Source: an uncultured Pseudohongiella sp.
GTDB lineage: Bacteria; Pseudomonadota; Gammaproteobacteria; Pseudomonadales; Pseudohongiellaceae
NCBI GenBank assembly: GCA_951812715.1
Contig: OX638323.1
Location: 3,142,577-3,206,576, forward strand
DNA length: 64,000 nt
Reading direction: 5' to 3'
The translations under genes were made by a program, and so were the position numbers. Of the stretch, positions 62,042 through 64,000 are shown one piece after another. The notes under the pieces are model-generated. The model saw only the letters and a program-made list of their open reading frames with translations, searched no databases and had not been told where the DNA came from. The first letter of the stretch is position 1; each line of letters begins with the position of its first letter.

Positions 62042-63049
62042 TCAAGTTACCACGCAGGCAAGCAACTGCGCCTCCAGTGACTCATCCAAATGATCCGATA
62101 TCATTTCAATGCGGCTCTCCAGGCAATCGTCTAGCTTAGCTTCTGTTAGCGCATCGGTAGTGAGGTTATATCCAAACACACCTGCATCCGTGATAAACAC
62201 AGCCTTCATTCGTTCAACCCGTAAACCTGTTAAGAATGAAACCAACCGTTGGCGGCTAAAAACCCAATCAGGGGAAAAGCGCCAACCGACACTGTTATAG
62301 CCTTCTCCCTCGTTCATCGCTTTAATGAAACTGCACTTGGGTATGGGAGCTTCTGAAGCCAATGGCTTTGCATGGTTTTCGTGATGATGGTGGTGATGCG
62401 ATGCTATGAGTTGGTTTGCGGTTGAGCCTTGCAATACTGAAAATGGAATCTCCCCATGCTTTGTAAAGATCACGTTAGTATGAGATTGCCCTTGTTGTTT
62501 GACGTAGGCGACTAATGTTGCTTTATCTTCCTCTTGGTATAGGTCCAACTTATTGCCGATGACAGTATCAGCTATACTGATCTGTTGATTAAATGTGTCA
62601 TGATTGGTATAGCGCTGGTCGGATAACTTTCTGGCATCCACCAATGAAACTGTTTTATGTAACGATAATACGTCCTGATAGCATTCCGCTGAGAGAGCCT
62701 GCAATACCTCTTTTGGATGACCAAGTCCCGTGGGTTCGATGAGTAAGCGATCGGGATTGGATTTGGTCAATAATTGATTTAACGCAATCTGCATAGGAAG
62801 CCCGGCGGCACAACACATACACCCACCCGGCACTTCACGAATAAAAAGACCATCACCATTTGGTTCTTGTCCTTCAAGTAAACTGCCATCCACACCAATT
62901 TCTCCGAATTCATTAATCAATACTGCCCAGCGCTCATTAGTGGGTTTGTACTTGAGTAAATGCAAGATTGTAGATGTTTTACCAACCCCTAAAAACCCAG
63001 TAATGATGTTGGTGGGAACAGATCGAATAGCGGGTCGCTTAGAATTCAT
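62042..63049 (-). CDS. COG0523 (CobW-like) G3E GTPase, putative metal chaperone
   Basis: 335 residues. P-loop GFLGVGKT (about 18-25), the COG0523 metal motif GGCMCC (Cys-x-Cys-Cys), switch EPTGLGHP, and NKLDLY for guanine. A His-rich loop (HHHHHHENH, about 215-223) could bind zinc. The C-terminal CobW_C domain has GWRFSPDWVFSRQRLV. COG0523 proteins such as ZigA, ZagA and YeiR insert or deliver zinc under limitation. It overlaps the upstream gene by 11 bases. Confidence 0.88.
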   Translation of the reverse strand: MNSKRPAIRSVPTNIITGFLGVGKTSTILHLLKYKPTNERWAVLINEFGEIGVDGSLLEGQEPNGDGLFIREVPGGCMCCAAGLPMQIALNQLLTKSNPDRLLIEPTGLGHPKEVLQALSAECYQDVLSLHKTVSLVDARKLSDQRYTNHDTFNQQISIADTVIGNKLDLYQEEDKATLVAYVKQQGQSHTNVIFTKHGEIPFSVLQGSTANQLIASHHHHHHENHAKPLASEAPIPKCSFIKAMNEGEGYNSVGWRFSPDWVFSRQRLVSFLTGLRVERMKAVFITDAGVFGYNLTTDALTEAKLDDCLESRIEMISDHLDESLEAQLLACVVT

Positions 63050-63560
63050 TGACTAACCTCTTTAATCCTGCAACCAGGGTATAATTTACAGACACGAAAG
63101 ATTTAGAAAAGTTGATGTATTCCGGAGATACTTTCTCTATAGATGCAAAATTGAATCCCGGGCCAATGCTTATCATCGACGGTACATGATAGATCTCTGG
63201 AAGATCAACTTCATCTACAAAATAGTTATGCTGAATAACGCAAGCATTACCAATAGTTGTGCATAACACCACGTTATTGAAACCAATAAGAGCATCGCTT
63301 CCTATACTACAGGGCACTTGTGCAATGGAGCGAAGAAAAATAGAGATTCGTGGTCCAATGGAAACAGTAACGCCACCCTTGGAATGTATGACCACACCAA
63401 CCTTAATATTTGAGTCCTGCAAGATGTTGATTGGCTGAATTGCGCCTGATTCATTCACTTCATCTGCAAGTATGAACGTGTAAAAGACAACAAATATGTT
63501 TTCCTCGATGATGATGTGATCACAAATATTTTCCGTTGGGTCAATGAATGCCTTTTTCAA
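63039..63560 (-). CDS. Left-handed beta-helix protein resembling gamma-carbonic anhydrase, ligands altered
   Basis: 173 residues from TTG 63560; there is no ATG between the upstream stop and the core, so a non-ATG start is needed. Hexapeptide-like turns (VTVSIGPRISIFLRS, PCSIGSDALIGFNNVV, TIGNACVIQHNYFVD) point to a left-handed beta-helix. One ligand-type histidine remains in IQHNYFVD, but the position that is usually IAHG reads IAQV. Paralogues of this kind occur next to COG0523 genes in zinc-responsive loci. Activity is doubtful. Confidence 0.7.
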   Translation of the reverse strand: MKKAFIDPTENICDHIIIEENIFVVFYTFILADEVNESGAIQPINILQDSNIKVGVVIHSKGGVTVSIGPRISIFLRSIAQVPCSIGSDALIGFNNVVLCTTIGNACVIQHNYFVDEVDLPEIYHVPSMISIGPGFNFASIEKVSPEYINFSKSFVSVNYTLVAGLKRLVNEF

Positions 63561-63591
63561 GAAATTTTGATAGTGGATCGAAGGATTTTAT

Positions 63592-64000
63592 CTAAGCATA
63601 TTCATACTCTTTAGCCAGACAACTCTCAAATGATGTTCGGATATAAGCCTCATCCAGGTTCTTACCGATAAATACCATACGATTGATTGGTGTCTCTGTA
63701 CCCCAAGGACTTCCTGCTTCACTCCCAAACATCATATGTACTCCCTGAAAAACAATTCTATTGGGTACCCCTTTTACGCCGACAACGCCTTTCATTCGAT
63801 AAGTATCGACGCCTTGCACTTGCAGAAAAACACTCAACCAATTGTTGAGCTTATCCATATCAAATAATCCCGGTAGCTCTATAGCTATTGAAGAAACATC
63901 GCTGTCATGCGAATGCTCTGCATTAAAAAAATGTTCTGACAACGGCGTATATTCGGTCTCATCTTGTGAGACCAATATCAAATCAAATTCTTCCGGAGTA
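63592..64000 (-). CDS. Second COG0523/CobW-like protein, C-terminal part (truncated by window)
   Basis: The frame is open to the last base, so the N-terminal GTPase domain is outside the window; about 135 residues are visible. The CobW_C domain is recognised from WLSVFLQVQGVDTYRMKGVV, IVFQGVHMMFGSE and NRMVFIGKNLDEAYIRTSF. An Asp/His-rich loop (EHSHDSDVS) precedes it. It is the upstream member of a three-gene unit with the beta-helix protein and the other COG0523 gene. Confidence 0.85.
   Translation of the reverse strand, partial: TPEEFDLILVSQDETEYTPLSEHFFNAEHSHDSDVSSIAIELPGLFDMDKLNNWLSVFLQVQGVDTYRMKGVVGVKGVPNRIVFQGVHMMFGSEAGSPWGTETPINRMVFIGKNLDEAYIRTSFESCLAKEYEYA

Noticed and set aside
62389..62406. 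His6 tag as a cloning artefact
   Set aside because: The run lies in the middle of a COG0523 protein, where His-rich loops are normal, and the flanking sequence is natural.

Overview
The window looks like a chromosomal segment of a gammaproteobacterium with roughly 60% G+C. The ribosomal-protein genes at 1-11717 follow the E. coli S10-spc-alpha order exactly, from rplB to rplQ with secY and rpmJ in place. Many accessory genes (PQQ dehydrogenase, SoxC-type sulfite dehydrogenase, CaiB, DUF5916 outer-membrane protein, NHL propellers) are families common in marine or symbiotic proteobacteria. That habitat is an inference; no genus can be named from sequence alone.

Layout. 1-11717: S10/spc/alpha ribosomal operon on the + strand, unusual in carrying two ~149-bp multi-hairpin repeats between rplX/rplE and rpmJ/rpsM. 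11718-17250: a toxin-antitoxin-rich stretch with an AbiEii-like remnant, a HigBA pair, a PQQ dehydrogenase and an intact AbiEi/AbiEii-like pair. 17285-20810: a minus-strand operon glpK - histidine phosphatase - lspA - DapA-family lyase. 20918-48233: metabolic and envelope genes, mostly in short operons: alpha/beta hydrolase, DoxX, MetY, NHL propeller, MHS-type transporter, FMN hydroxy-acid dehydrogenase, ynbE-ydbL, dehydratase, GST-CaiB-SDR, YdbH, a Met-rich secreted protein, a DUF5916 barrel, a SoxC/cytochrome c pair, a TPR protein, an FAD oxidase-SDR-nitroreductase cluster and a cupin. Four more copies of the multi-hairpin repeat lie here.

48403-51078: a second NHL propeller gene, a 135-bp tandem array (four units plus a partial) and a secreted protein of unknown function. 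51090-59262: a visibly A+T-rich island with one gene set: HlyD-like adaptor, ABC ATPase, FtsX-type permease, TPR-like protein, sigma-54 response regulator and sensor kinase. The island lies between two 449-bp direct copies of the 3' part of the 50086-51078 gene, so it appears to be a transferred, self-regulated export or envelope-stress module. 59808-60980: an AAA/DUF4143 ATPase whose start codon lies in a 46-bp palindrome. 61312-61890: a decayed IS3-family element. 62042-64000: a second lower-G+C segment with two COG0523 (CobW-like) metal GTPases around a left-handed beta-helix protein resembling a degenerate gamma-carbonic anhydrase, a set typical of zinc-starvation loci.

The signals most worth follow-up are the six-copy hairpin repeat (with a GCAA tetraloop and compensatory changes), the direct-repeat-flanked regulated exporter island, the AbiEi-like protein with a nuclease-like N-terminus, and the palindromes over two start codons. 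No tRNA, rRNA or CRISPR array was seen.
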